64,000 nt of DNA. It comes from Acorus gramineus. Its lineage: Eukaryota; Streptophyta; Magnoliopsida; Acorales; Acoraceae. The first letter of the stretch is position 1; each line of letters begins with the position of its first letter. Positions 49,355 through 60,690 of this stretch are shown here, piece by piece. The position numbers and the translations under genes were made by a program. The notes under the pieces were generated by a model. The model was not told the origin of the DNA, made no database searches, and worked only from the letters and a program-made list of their open reading frames with translations. The stretch covers positions 2,450,861-2,514,860 of the forward strand of contig JAUJYN010000026.1 in the NCBI GenBank assembly GCA_030737835.1. Reading direction: 5' to 3'.

Positions 49355-52300
49355 TGTCACGCCCCAGGGCGGCCGTCCCCGGGACGCGGCAAGTGTATAT
49401 ATAATATCAGAATCTACACAGGAGGTCAATAATATATCATACACAAACAACTAGAATGACACACATGCAACAAAGGGGCTGACATGATATATACACCAAA
49501 TGCGGAAGCAAAAGACTGAATCTGTAAATAAACATTCTACAGACTCGATACTCAATCATCTGTCCTGTGAGAGCCAATATACACAAATACAACTGAACAT
49601 ATACAAACACGTGCCAAGCACGGAAATCAAATACATACAGTCAAGAAGGGATACTGATAACCTCTGGCACTCGCGGAACGTGGCGCTGCTCCGCTACTGA
49701 AGGAATCCCTCGGAAAGCTCCAACTGCTGCTCCGGCTCTAGCTCAGGCTCAGTGACCACTGGGGAAAAACATATGCGAGGGGTGAGCCACACGCTCAGTG
49801 AACAGCACAACCCATGCATCACAGACAATATTTACCAATATTTCCATTATTTATCCAGCCTCTAAGACATAACAACATAAACCAGTGGTTCGTACTCCGC
49901 CGAACCTGTTATATATGTGTCACTTTTAACCTGTTGGTAACCGTTGGAGCGTCCTGGCGGTTTTTAAAATTTTTAGGGTTTTTGGTCGGAACCGCTTATT
50001 TTCAGACTGTTAGCTATCGTCTGAGCTAGAGGACTCCGATTGAAAATCTGACTGCACATTTGGTGTCCTGGTGCCATTTCTGACCTCCCACGAAAATTTC
50101 GTTGAATTCTGGCATCGTTTGCAAAAATTTTCCAGTTCCGGGGCGTATCCGGGTTTTTAAGTCGCGCTCTACTTAAAAGAAATCAAAAATCACCTCGTCA
50201 CTATTCATCGTCTCTCCCGTCGAGATTTCTCTCTCCCCTCCTCCGTTTTTCTTCCGTTTGAGCCCCCTCCACCCCTCGAAATCGAAAACCCAAAGCACGG
50301 GAAGTGTAGATCGGGTCCCGATCTACACACCGGTGTCTTCAAATCCGAATTCCGACGACTTTAGCCTCCCCGACCTCCCCTCTCTCTCCTCTGTTTTGGC
50401 CCATTTTGGTGGTGGAGCTAGATCGGGGCGTGAGAAGGCTTTTGGGAAGGGTTTCGGCGCGTGAGAGCGTCCGGACTTCGCTCCCTCCCCTCGGTAAGCC
50501 TTCTTTCCCTCCTTTTTCTTGCTTAGATGAATGGTAGGGAGGGGTTTTTGTGTTTGGGGGTGGTCGGAGGCTGTGGGGGTCGTCGGAGGGCGGTCGGGGG
50601 TGGTTGGAAGGTGGTTTGGGTGGTCTCGGGCAGTGGTGGTGGCGCTCGGGCTGCGGCAGGTCGTCCGGGCCAAGCAGCAGCAGCAGCAGCAGCCCCGGGC
50701 GGCGCCAGGTCGGGTGCGCGCGGGCAGGCGCGCGTGCGTGCGCGGGCGCGCGGCGTGCGCGCGAGGGCGCGCGGGCCTGGTGCAGGGCGCCGGTGCTGGG
50801 CGAGCAGAGGCGGGTGCTGGGCGGCTGGCGCGCGTGGAGCAGGTCGCGCGGGCGCGCGAGGTGGCTGAGGCAGCGGAGGCGTGCGTGCGCGAGGTGGCTG
50901 AGGCAGCGGAGGCGTGCGTGCGCGAGGTGGCCGAGGCCGTGGCGATGCGCGGAGGCCGCGGCGAGTGCGTGGTGGTGCGCGGAGGGCGCGGAGAGGCCGC
51001 GGTGGTGCGCGCGAAGCGCGGCGAGGTGCGCGAGGCGTGCGAGGTCCGTGCGAGGTGCGCGCGAGGTGCGGCGAGGTGGCGGAGGTGCGCGCGGGGTGCG
51101 CGCGAGGCGGGGCACTGCGTGCGGGGGCGCGCGGGGTGCTCGCGGACCGGCGCGAGGCGTGCGGGGCCCGCGGTGGCGCGTCCGGGCGGTGGCCGACCGT
51201 GCGGGTGGTTGCCGGGGGCCGTGCGGGTGGTTGCCGAGGCCGCGGGTAGTTGTTGGGGAAGTGTTGGATGTTTGGTTGTGTGTGTTATGTATTTAATGAT
51301 AATTGTGGATTAATACTTACCAAATAATATCTGTCTTGCAGATCTCGACAGACGGTCGCGCGTCGACCCAGATACTGGTGAGTGGGACAATCCAACCCAG
51401 TCGAGAGGTGTTATACGCACTTGGGCGTATACCGACCTCTCCTGGGGCGTCTTGGATGAATATTAACCTGCAATAATATGTATCCATGATTGTATAATTT
51501 ATGTGTAGAATGCATGCTTCCCTAGTCTTTGCATGTTAGGGACTTGCCCCTTAGGATATGCATATGAGCCTTGCAGCATGTCCCCTGTTTACATGCTAGG
51601 AAACCCGGCCTATGCATGTGTCCTACTAGTTTTATTTATTAAATTAAATACTAGTATCTGTTGAATTGCATGTTATAGTGATTATTTTAGGGGAGGGGCC
51701 TTGCGAGGACAGCGGTGAGACCCGGGTTAGGGTACACCGTGTTCCTTGTTTGGTTGTCGGAGCGTCCTATAACGGGAACTCACGCTGCCCTCCCGAGTTG
51801 CTTTCCCCAAGAATATTTCACCATGTTATAACCTTATGCATGTTCCCCGCATCGTAGTTATGCGCCCTGGTGGGTTCTGAGGAATTCAGAACGTTAGAGT
51901 TGTATGTTTGGTATGATTATTAGCATGAGTAGTGAATATTATAGGGGAGGGACCTTGCGAGGACAGCGGTGAGACCCGTGTTAGGGTACTCCGTGTTCCT
52001 TGTTTGGTTGTCGGGGTACCCTGTATCGGGAACTCACGCCGCCCTCCCGAGTTTCTTTCCCCCAGTGGTATTCCAACACTGCTTTTGATTGTACTGTTTC
52101 CCCGCATCTTGGATATGCGCCCTGGAGGAACTCTGAAGAGTTCATGACATTTGAGTTGGAGAGATGCGTTGTCGGCGGATCCGAGTGGATCATATGCGTA
52201 TGGATTAGGCTGTTCTGTTCCCTGCGTTGGATCCGGTAGAGACTACCCCCAACGTTAGACAGGGCCTTCCTGACAGAGGGCTCCCATCAGTAGGCACCTC

Positions 52301-55300
52301 CTGATTTGGTGACGGACTGTGCTGAATGTGGGAGTAGACCAGGCGGCCTACGGAGTGGAGGGAGAGACTATCGGTGGACCAAGGGTGACCAACAGCCTAG
52401 TCAGTCCCAAAATCCTATGTCACCCATTGATGGGTGAGGGTGAGGGTGTAGTGGGTTGGCGATGAGCGACCTACTGGATTCGTGAATAGATGATTATCAG
52501 TCCCAAAATCCTATGTCACCCATGGATGGGTGAGGGTGAGGGTGTGGTGGTTCGGCGAAGTACGAACCACTGGATATTGTTATGTATTGATGGCTGGATA
52601 AAATAATGGAATATTGGTAAATATTGTCTGTGATGCGTGGGTTGTGCTGTTCACTGAGCGTGTGGCTCACCCCTCGCACATGTTTTTCCCCAGTGGTCAC
52701 TGAGCCTGAGCTGGAGCCGGAGCAGCAGTTGGAGCTTTCCGAGGGATTTCTTCAGTAGCGGAGCAGCGCTACGTCCGCGAGTACCAGAGGCTATCAGCAT
52801 CCCTTTCCTTGGCTGTATGTATTGTATTTTCGTGCTGAGCACGTTTGTATATGTTCAGTTGTATATTTGTGTATATTGGCTCTCACAGGACGTATGATTA
52901 TGTATCGAGTCTGTAGAATGTTTATTCACAGATTCAGTCTTTTGCTTCCGCATTAGGTGTATATATCATGTCAGCTTCTTGTCATTGTGTGTCATTCTGT
53001 TTATTGTGTATGATATATATTGTTGACCTCCTGTGTAGGTTTCTGATATGATATATACATTTGCCGCGTCCCGGGGTTGGCCGCCCTGGGGCGTGACAGA
53101 ACCACCACACCCTCACCCTCACCCATCACTGGGTGACATAGGCTATTGGGACTGATAATCACCCATAGACAAATCCAGCGGGTCGCTCATCGCCAACCCA
53201 CTACACCCTCACCCTCACCCTACCACGGGTGACATAGGATTTTGGGACTGACTAGGCTGTTGGTCACCCTTGGTCCACCGATAGTCTCTCCTCCACTCCG
53301 TAGGCCGCTTGGTCTCCACCCACAACTTCAGCACAGTCCGTCACAATCATCGGGAGGCGCCTACTGATGTGGGTCCTCCGAAGGACGGCCTTTCTAACGC
53401 TGGGACAGTCTCTACCGGATCCAACGAAGAGGACAGAACAGCCTATCCATACGCATATGATCCACTCGGATCCACCGACAACACATCTCTACAACTCAAA
53501 TGTCATGAACTCTTCAGAGTTCCTCCAGGGCGCATAACCAAGATGCGGGGAAACATGTACAATAAAAACAAGGTTGTAATATCATTGGGGGAAAGAACTC
53601 GGGAGGGCGGCGTGAGTTCCCGTTATAGGATACCCCGACAACCAAACAAGGAACACGGAGTACCCTAACCCGGGTCTCACCGCTATCCTCGCAAGGCCCC
53701 TCCCCTATAATATTCACTAATATGCTAATAATCATATTAATCATACAACATTACATATAATATTATTGGGACTAGAAACCTTGGGAGGGCAGCATGAGGT
53801 CCCGATACAGGACATCCCGACAACCAAACAAGGAACACGGAGTACCCTAACACGGGTCTCAATGTTGACCTCGCAAGGCTCCTCCCTATAATATTATCTA
53901 AGGCATGCGATTTAACATACACTAGCATTTAATTTAATAAATAAACTAGTAGGACGCATGCATAGGCCGAAGTTTCCTAGCATGAAAACAGGGGGGACAT
54001 GGTGCATGGCTCTCACACCTATCCTATGGGTGCAAGTCCCTAACATAAAAGCCTAGGGTAGCATGCATTCTGTATTTAAAATCATGCTCACATGCAATAC
54101 ATATTACTACAGGTTAATATAATCCACAGTGCCCCAGGAGAGGTCGGTATACACCCAAGTGCGTATGACCCCTCTCTACTGGGTTGGATTGTCCTACTCA
54201 CCGGTATCTGGGTCGTCGCGCGACCGTCCGTCAAGATCTGCAAGACAGACATTCAATATGGTGAGAACAAAACATAAATACTCTAAATACCCAAACATAC
54301 AAAACCCACAACTAAACACCTAACACTCGGGAAAACGTGCATACGACCCGCACGCACACTAGCCCGAGCACTCCGGCTACCACCCGCACGGCCACCCGCC
54401 CTCGGATGCACTGCCGCGCCTCAGCCCGCGCGCCCCGACACACTGCCGCACGCACGCGCACGCTCGCGCGCGCCCGCGCGCACCGCGCGTCCAGCCCAGC
54501 GCGCCCCCGCGCGCACTGCACGCACGCCCCAGCCCGCGCGCGCACTGGTCCCCAGCACCGCGCGCACTGGTCCCCAGCACAGCGCCCAGGCGCATGCCCA
54601 GGCGCCCTGCCCAGCACCCAGGCACAGTGCCCAGGTGCCCTGCCCGCGCGCGCGCACGCTCGCGCGCACGCCCGCGCGCACACCCCCGCTCGCGCCAGCA
54701 CCCGCGCGCACGCCCGCGACCACTCCGCGCGCACCCGCGCACCCGCGCGCACGCACCCGCGCCCGACTGCGCCCACCAGCGCCCAGCGCCCAGCACCCAG
54801 CGCCCAGCGCCACCCGCGCGCACGCCCGCGCGCACGCTCGCGCGCCCCTGCCAGCTGCTGTGTGCTGCTGCCCTGCCCGAGACAGCAACCTACCACCCAC
54901 CTCCGACCACCCCATGGCCTCCGACCACCTCCCACAGCCCTCCGACGGCCACCCACCGCCGCCGACCACCACCCAACCTCATTTCCACCCTCCTAACATA
55001 CATCTACACAAGAAAAGAGGGGAAAAGAGGCTTACCAAGGGGAGGAAGGGAAGTCCGGTTGCTCTCCGCGCACCGAAACCTCTCCCAAAGGGCTTCCAAC
55101 GCCCGGATCTACTCCCACCTCCGAAATGGGCCAAAACAGAGGAGAAGAGAGGGCGGACGGAGGGGCAAAACTCGCCGGAATTCGAATTTGAAAGCACCGG
55201 GGTGTAGATCGGGACCCGATCTACACTTCCTATGCTTTAGGTTTTAAGCTTTGAGGGCTCTAGGGGGCTCAAAAGTGAGAAAAAGAGAGAGGGGAGAGAG

Positions 55301-55622
55301 AAAATGAAATTGGTAGGGATGATGAATAGTGTTTCAAAAATTAGATCCCACCCTTATATAGTGAGCGACTTAAAAACCCAGATACGCCCCGAAACTGCGA
55401 AATTTTGGAAACGTTACCGGAATTCAACGAAATTTTTGTGAGAGGCCTAAAATGGCACCAGGACACCAAATATGCAGTTAGATTTCCAATCGGAGTCCTC
55501 TAGCTCAGGACGATAGCTAACAGTCCAAAAATTAGCGGTTCTGATCGAAAACCGAAAAAAACGAAAAATTGTCAGAATGCTCCAACGGTTACCAGCAGGT
55601 TAAAAGTGACACATATATAATA
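49355..55622 (-). mobile_element. Solo LTR, subfamily D, interrupted by another D solo LTR
   Basis: Begins TGTCACGCCCCAGGGCGG and ends ..ACATATATAATA, with perfect target duplication GATGC (49350-49354 and 55623-55627); unit 1 resumes on the right. Own sequence about 3.07 kb. Parts: tandem internal module about 53590-53710 and 53760-53890, hairpin 54130-54183, 36-base segment 54202-54237, CpG-rich block about 54330-54860, donor-like CTTACC near 55031, palindrome 55202-55226, TATA-like box near 55353. Confidence 0.92.
49907..53098 (+). mobile_element. Solo LTR, subfamily D, nested
   Basis: Starts TGTTATATATGTGTCAC and ends GGGGCGTGACA; perfect target duplication GAACC (49902-49906 and 53099-53103). 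3,192 bp, opposite in orientation to its host LTR. Parts: palindrome 50304-50328, donor-like CGGTAAGCC near 50492, CpG-rich block about 50630-51240 including a (CAG)n near 50679-50697, 36-base segment 51342-51377, hairpin 51396-51448, tandem internal module about 51685-51815 and 51944-52065, acceptor-like TTTTTCCCCAG near 52690. Confidence 0.92.
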
Positions 55623-57704
55623 GATGCCATCACACATTATAATTTTGGAGTAAATATTTTGCTTGAACTACGAAAATAATGTAGAATATGTACTGGTTTG
55701 ATGCAAAATTTGACGAAGTTCAGTCTTAAAAAAAAATCAATCCCTGGAAACCAAAAATAGATGTATATACGATATTTTCCAATCTCTCAATAGATTACAT
55801 CATCCGACGCTAATAAATGCTATAAAATGTTTCACAATATGTGATCTTAATAAATGATGAGGTTAGTAGTGTGTATGTACATGGTTATGTTTCCCTTTCA
55901 ATATTTGGTAATGTACATAGTTATATTTGTTTTACAACTCAATTTTTAAATTTTAACTTCTATCCATATCATGATGAATATGTTATGATTAATGTGGTTC
56001 ATTAATTTATTCAGATTCCTCCCCACTCTAAAATCCATTTGATTAGACATATTTAATTAGACATACTTACCCTTTTAAATTCTTTGAAATCAAATACTCT
56101 ATATCAAAAATAAATAATGTGTTTAATTTTATACATCTATTCGTATTGACCCTTTGACGTTCTTGAAAATCAATTACATGATTATATGTAAATTAATATA
56201 TGCAACTTAATTTTATAAGTATATAATATAGGTATGCAATGTGTTTAATTTTATACATTTATTCATATTTACCATTTAACATTTTTGAAAATCAATTACA
56301 TGATTATATGTCTAAAATTAATATATGCAACTTAATTTTATATAAATATATAATACACGTACATATATTATATTGTAACCGTTAGAAAATCCTTATATAT
56401 AATAGAAGCTCTATGTATTTAATTATTAATAAAAATTTATTTAAATTTGGAAGGGAGAGACAATTTAACCAAAATTTAATATATACCCTTTCAAATTATA
56501 TGTCATATATGCATCGTAATATTTACTAAATAAATTTGTACAAAATTGTATGTTGTTGACATTATTATATATATATATATATAATTGATATGTGCATTTG
56601 TACTGAAGTATATTATAAGTATATAATATACGTTCTTAAATATATGCAAGTAAGAGCATCTTCAATCCTATAACCAAATTCTTAAAATATATGCAAGTAA
56701 GAGCATCTTCAATCCTATAACCAAATTCTTAAAATATATGCAAGTAAGAGTATCTTGGATGACATAAATACTTGTAGACAGATACAAAGGTGATTATAAG
56801 AGTATAAAAGCAGGTTCCATCCATACATTTCACTTCTGGTTTCCATGTTCTTGAATTATGACATTTAATAATTTTTGTTGTAAGTAAAGATCTATCATTC
56901 AAATTTATAAATCCGTTCTACTATGGTATATGTCTATTTTAAAAATTAATAATAATTATTTATTTCGTGGCATTCACTTCATTATTGCTTCATATTCTTT
57001 AAGCATATCTATTGATTCTACATAGATTTCCTTTTTTCAAGGTTTTTTCTCCATCTTGAAAAGCCTTTCATGTTTTACCTAAAGCCATTGATTTTATTTT
57101 TGAACATAGATAAGCAGGTCATAGGTAGAGAGGTCATTTGGCAATGCCTAATTATACTTTGGATATTTTTAGAACTTTTAACAATGATGTGATGATGGCC
57201 ATCACACATTATAATTTTGGAGTAAATATCTTGCTTGAACTACGAAAATAATGTAGAATATGTACTGGTTTGATGCAAAATTTGACGAAGTTCAGTCTTA
57301 AAAAAAAATCAATCCCTGGAAACCAAAAATAGATGTATATACAATATTTTCCAATCTCTCAATAGATTACATCATTCGACGCTAATAAATGCTATAAAAT
57401 GTTTTACAAGATGTGATCTTAATAGATGACGAGGTTAGTAGTGTTATATTTTGTGTCACTTTTAACCTGCTGGTAACCGTTGGAGCGTTCTGCCAGTTTT
57501 TCATTTTTTTCAGTTTTCGATCGGTACCTCTAATTTTTGGACTGTTAGCTATCGTCCAGAGTTAGAGGACTCCGATTGGAAATCTAACTGCATATTTGGT
57601 GTCCTGATGCCATTTTAGGCCTCTCACGAAAATTTCATCGAATTCCGGTAACGTTCCCGAAATTTCGCAGTTCCGGGGCGTATCTGGGTTTTTAAGTCGC
57701 ACAC

Positions 57705-57712
57705 TATATAAA
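57705..57712 (+). promoter_or_regulatory. TATA-like box of a subfamily D LTR
   Basis: TATATAAA, 264 b into the LTR, followed by GGTGGG. Equivalent sites lie near 6988-6995 and 55353 in minus-oriented D copies. It suggests that U3 is only about 0.3 kb and that nearly all the rest of the 3-kb LTR is transcribed R/U5. Confidence 0.55.
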
Positions 57713-58924
57713 GGTGGGATCTAATTTCGAAATCACTATTCATCATCCCTACCAACTTGATTTTCTCTCTCCCCTCTCTCCTTTTCTCACTTTTGAGCCC
57801 CCTAGACCCCTCAAACCTAAAAACCTAAAGCATAGGAAGTGTAGATCGGGTCCCGATCTACACCTCAGTGCTTTCAAATTCGAATTCTGGCGAGTTTTGC
57901 CCCTCCATCCCCCCTCTCTTCTTCCCTGATTTGAACCATTTCGGAGGTGGGAGTAGATCCGGGCGTTGGAAACCTTTTGGGAGAGGTTTCGGTGCGCGGA
58001 GAGCAACTGGATTTCCTTTCCTCCCCTTGGTAAGCCACTTTTCCTCTCTTTTCTTGCATAGATGTATGCTAGGAGGGTGGATTTGAGGTTGGGTGGTGGT
58101 CGGCGACGGTGGGTGGCCGTCGGAGGGCTGTGCAAGGTGGCCGGAGTCCTTGGGGTGGTCGGAGGTGGGTGGTAGAGGAGCTCGGTCTGGCAGGCTGGCA
58201 ATCTCGGGCAGCAGGCAGCAGCACAGGCAGCACAGGTGCAGCAGCTGGCAGGGGCGCGCGCGCGTGCGCGCGGGCGTGCGCGCGGGTGGCGCTGGGCGCT
58301 GGCGGGCGCAGTCGGGCGCGCAGTCGCGCGCGGGTGCGCGCGGAGTGGTCGCGCGGGTGCGCGCGGGTGCTGGCGCGAGCGGGAGTGCGCGCGGGCGCTC
58401 GCGGGCGTGCGAGCGGAGCGTGCGCGCGCGCGGGCAGGGCGCCTGGGCACTGTGCCTGGGTGCTGGGCAGGGTGCCTGGGCATGCGCCTGGGAGAGGTGC
58501 TGGGGACCAGTGCGCGCGGTGCTGGGGGCCAGTGCGCGCGCGTGCTGGGGCGTGCGTGCAGTGCGCGTGGGGGCACGCTGGGCTGGACGCGCGGTGCGTG
58601 AGGACGCGCGCGAGCGTGCGCGTGCGTGCGGCGGTGCGTCAGGCGCGAGCGGGCAGGCGTGCGGCAGTACGCCGGTGGTGTCCGGGCGTGCGGGCTGAGT
58701 TCGGCAGGGCGCCTTGGCGCGCGGGCCGGGCTCGGCTGTGCGCCCGAGGCGGGTGGCCGTGCGTGCGGTTGCCTGGTGGGTTCGGGAGTGAGTCGGGATA
58801 CTCGGATACGCGTGCGTACGGGCCGTATGTACGCTTGTCCGAGTGTTGGGTATTTTTAGAGTATTTTTAATGTATTTTGGAGTATTTATGTAGTTTACTC
58901 ACCATATAAATGCCTGTCTTGCAG

Positions 58925-58960
58925 ATCTTGACGGACGGTCGCGCGACGACCCGGTTTCTG
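58925..58960 (+). other. Micro-exon-like segment (36 b), reference copy
   Basis: TTGCAG ends at 58924 and GTGAGT starts at 58961. The segment starts ATCTTGACGGACGGTCGC. Same length in all A, B and D copies where it is found (5387, 14330, 26995, 29257, 35077, 51342, 54202). Confidence 0.6.
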
Positions 58961-58978
58961 GTGAGTGGGACAATCCAA

Positions 58979-59030
58979 CCCAGTAGAGAGGCGTTATACG
59001 CACTTGGGCGTATACCGACCTCTCCTGGGG
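58979..59030 (+). other. Conserved LTR hairpin, subfamily D copy
   Basis: Core TTATACGC-ACTTG-GGCGTATA at 58994-59014 inside an outer CCCAGTAGAGAGG / CCTCTCCTGGGG stem. Other D copies: 5313-5368, 51396-51448, 54130-54183. Confidence 0.8.
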
Positions 59031-60690
59031 CACCGTGGATTATATTAACCTGTAGTAATATGTATTGCATGTGAGCATGATTTTAAATACAGAATGCATG
59101 CTACCCTAGGCTTTTATGTTAGGGACTTGCACCCATAGGATAGGTGTGAGAGCCATACACCATGTCCCCCTGTTTTCATGCTAGGAAATCCGGCCTATGC
59201 ATGCGTCCTACTAGTTTATTTATTATAGTAAATGCTAGTGTATGTTAAATCGCATGCCTTAGATAATATTATAGGGAGGAGCCTTGCGAGGTCAACATTG
59301 AGACCCGTGTTAGGGTACTCCGTGTTCCTTGTTTGGTTGTCGGGATGTCCTGTATCGGGACCTCATGCTGCCCTCCCAGGGTTTCTAGTCCCAATAATAT
59401 TATAAGTAATGTTGCATGATTGGTATGATTATTAGCCTGTTAGTGAATATTATAGGGGAGGGGCCTTGCGAGGACAGCGGTGAGACCCGGGTTAGGGTAC
59501 TCCGTGTTCCTTGTTTGGTTGTCGGGGTACCCTATAACGGGAACTCACGCCGCCCTCCCGAGTTCTTTCCCCCAATGATATTACAACCTTGGTTTTATTG
59601 TTCATGTTCCCCGCATCTTGGTTATGCGCCCTGGAGGAACTCTGAAGAGTTCATGGCATTTGAGTTGTAGAGATGTGTTGTTGGCGGATCCGAGTGGATC
59701 ATATGCGTATGGATAGGCTGTTCTGTTCTCTTCGTTGGATTCGGTAGAGACTGCCCCAGCGTTAGAAAGGCCATCCTTCGGAGGACCCACATCAGTAGGC
59801 GCCTCCCGATTTTTGTGACGGACTGTGCTGAAGTTGTGGGTGGAGACCAAGTGGCCTACGGAGTGGAGGAGAGACTATCGGTGGACCAAGGGTGACCAAC
59901 AGCCTAGTCAGTCCCAAAATCCTATGTCACCCATGGTAGGGTGAGGGTGAGGGTGTGGTGGTTCGGCGAAGTACGAACCACTGGATTATGTTGTTATGTC
60001 TTAGAGGCTGGATAAATAATGGAATTGTGGTAAATATTGTCTGTGATGCATGGGTTGTGCTGTTCACTGGGCGTGTGGCTCACCCCTCGCATATGTTTTT
60101 CCCCAGTGGTCACTGAGCCTGAGCTAGAGCGGAGCAGCAGTTGGAGCTTTCCGAGGGATTCCTTCAGTAGCGGAGCAGCGCCACGTTCCGCGAGTGCCAG
60201 AGGTTATCAGCATCCCTTCTTGACTGTATGTATTTGATTTCCGTGCTTGGCACGTGTTGTCTATGTTCAGTTGTATTTGTGTATATTGGCTCTCACAGGA
60301 CATATGATTGAGTATCGAGTCTGTAGAATGTTTATTTACAGATTCAGTCTTTTGCTTCCGCATTTGGTGTATATATCATGTCAGCCCCTTTGTTGCATGT
60401 GTGTCATTCTAGTTGTGTGTGTATGATATATTATTGACCTCCTGTGTAGATTCTGATATTATAGATACACTTGCCGCGTCCCGGGGACGGCCGCCCTGGG
60501 GCGTGACAAGTAGTGTGTATGTACATGGTTATGTTTCATTTTCAATTTCAATATTTGGTAATGTACATGATTGTATTTGCTTTACAACAAAATTTTTAAA
60601 TTTTAACTTCTATCCATGTCATGATGAATATATTATGATTAATGTGGTTCATTAATTTATTCAGATTCCTCCCTAGTCTAAAATTTATCA

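Larger units (their letters stand above)
48231..56037. repeat. AT-rich tandem duplication, unit 1 (interrupted by LTRs)
   Basis: Own sequence 48231-49354 and 55628-56037, about 1.53 kb, colinear with unit 2 (56038-60690). It contains a further internal duplication of about 120 bp (about 48294-48412 and 48413-48535) and a minisatellite of about 47 bp near 48795-48915. Starts TTTGATTAGACATATTT; ends near CTCTAAAATCCAT. No coding signal; nature unknown. Confidence 0.8.
57442..60508 (+). mobile_element. Solo LTR, subfamily D, uninterrupted reference copy
   Basis: 3,067 bp, starts TGTTATATTTTGTGTCAC and ends GGGGCGTGACA, perfect target duplication AGTAG (57437-57441 and 60509-60513); the interrupted sequence is intact at about 55867 in unit 1. 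Because nothing is nested in it, this is the clearest map of the LTR: TATATAAA 57705-57712, palindrome 57839-57863, donor-like TTGGTAAGCC near 58027, CpG-rich block about 58230-58790, acceptor TTGCAG ending 58924, 36-base segment 58925-58960, GTGAGTGG from 58961, hairpin 58979-59030, tandem module about 59270-59400 and 59455-59580, G-rich hexamers near 59939, acceptor-like TTTTTCCCCAG near 60098. Confidence 0.95.
56038..60690. repeat. AT-rich tandem duplication, unit 2 (interrupted by an LTR)
   Basis: Own sequence 56038-57441 and 60514-60690, about 1.58 kb. In a 245-bp comparison (from 55628 and from 57198) the two units differ at about six positions by eye. It carries the 47-bp minisatellite at about 56635-56755 with an extra unit. 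No coding signal. Confidence 0.8.
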
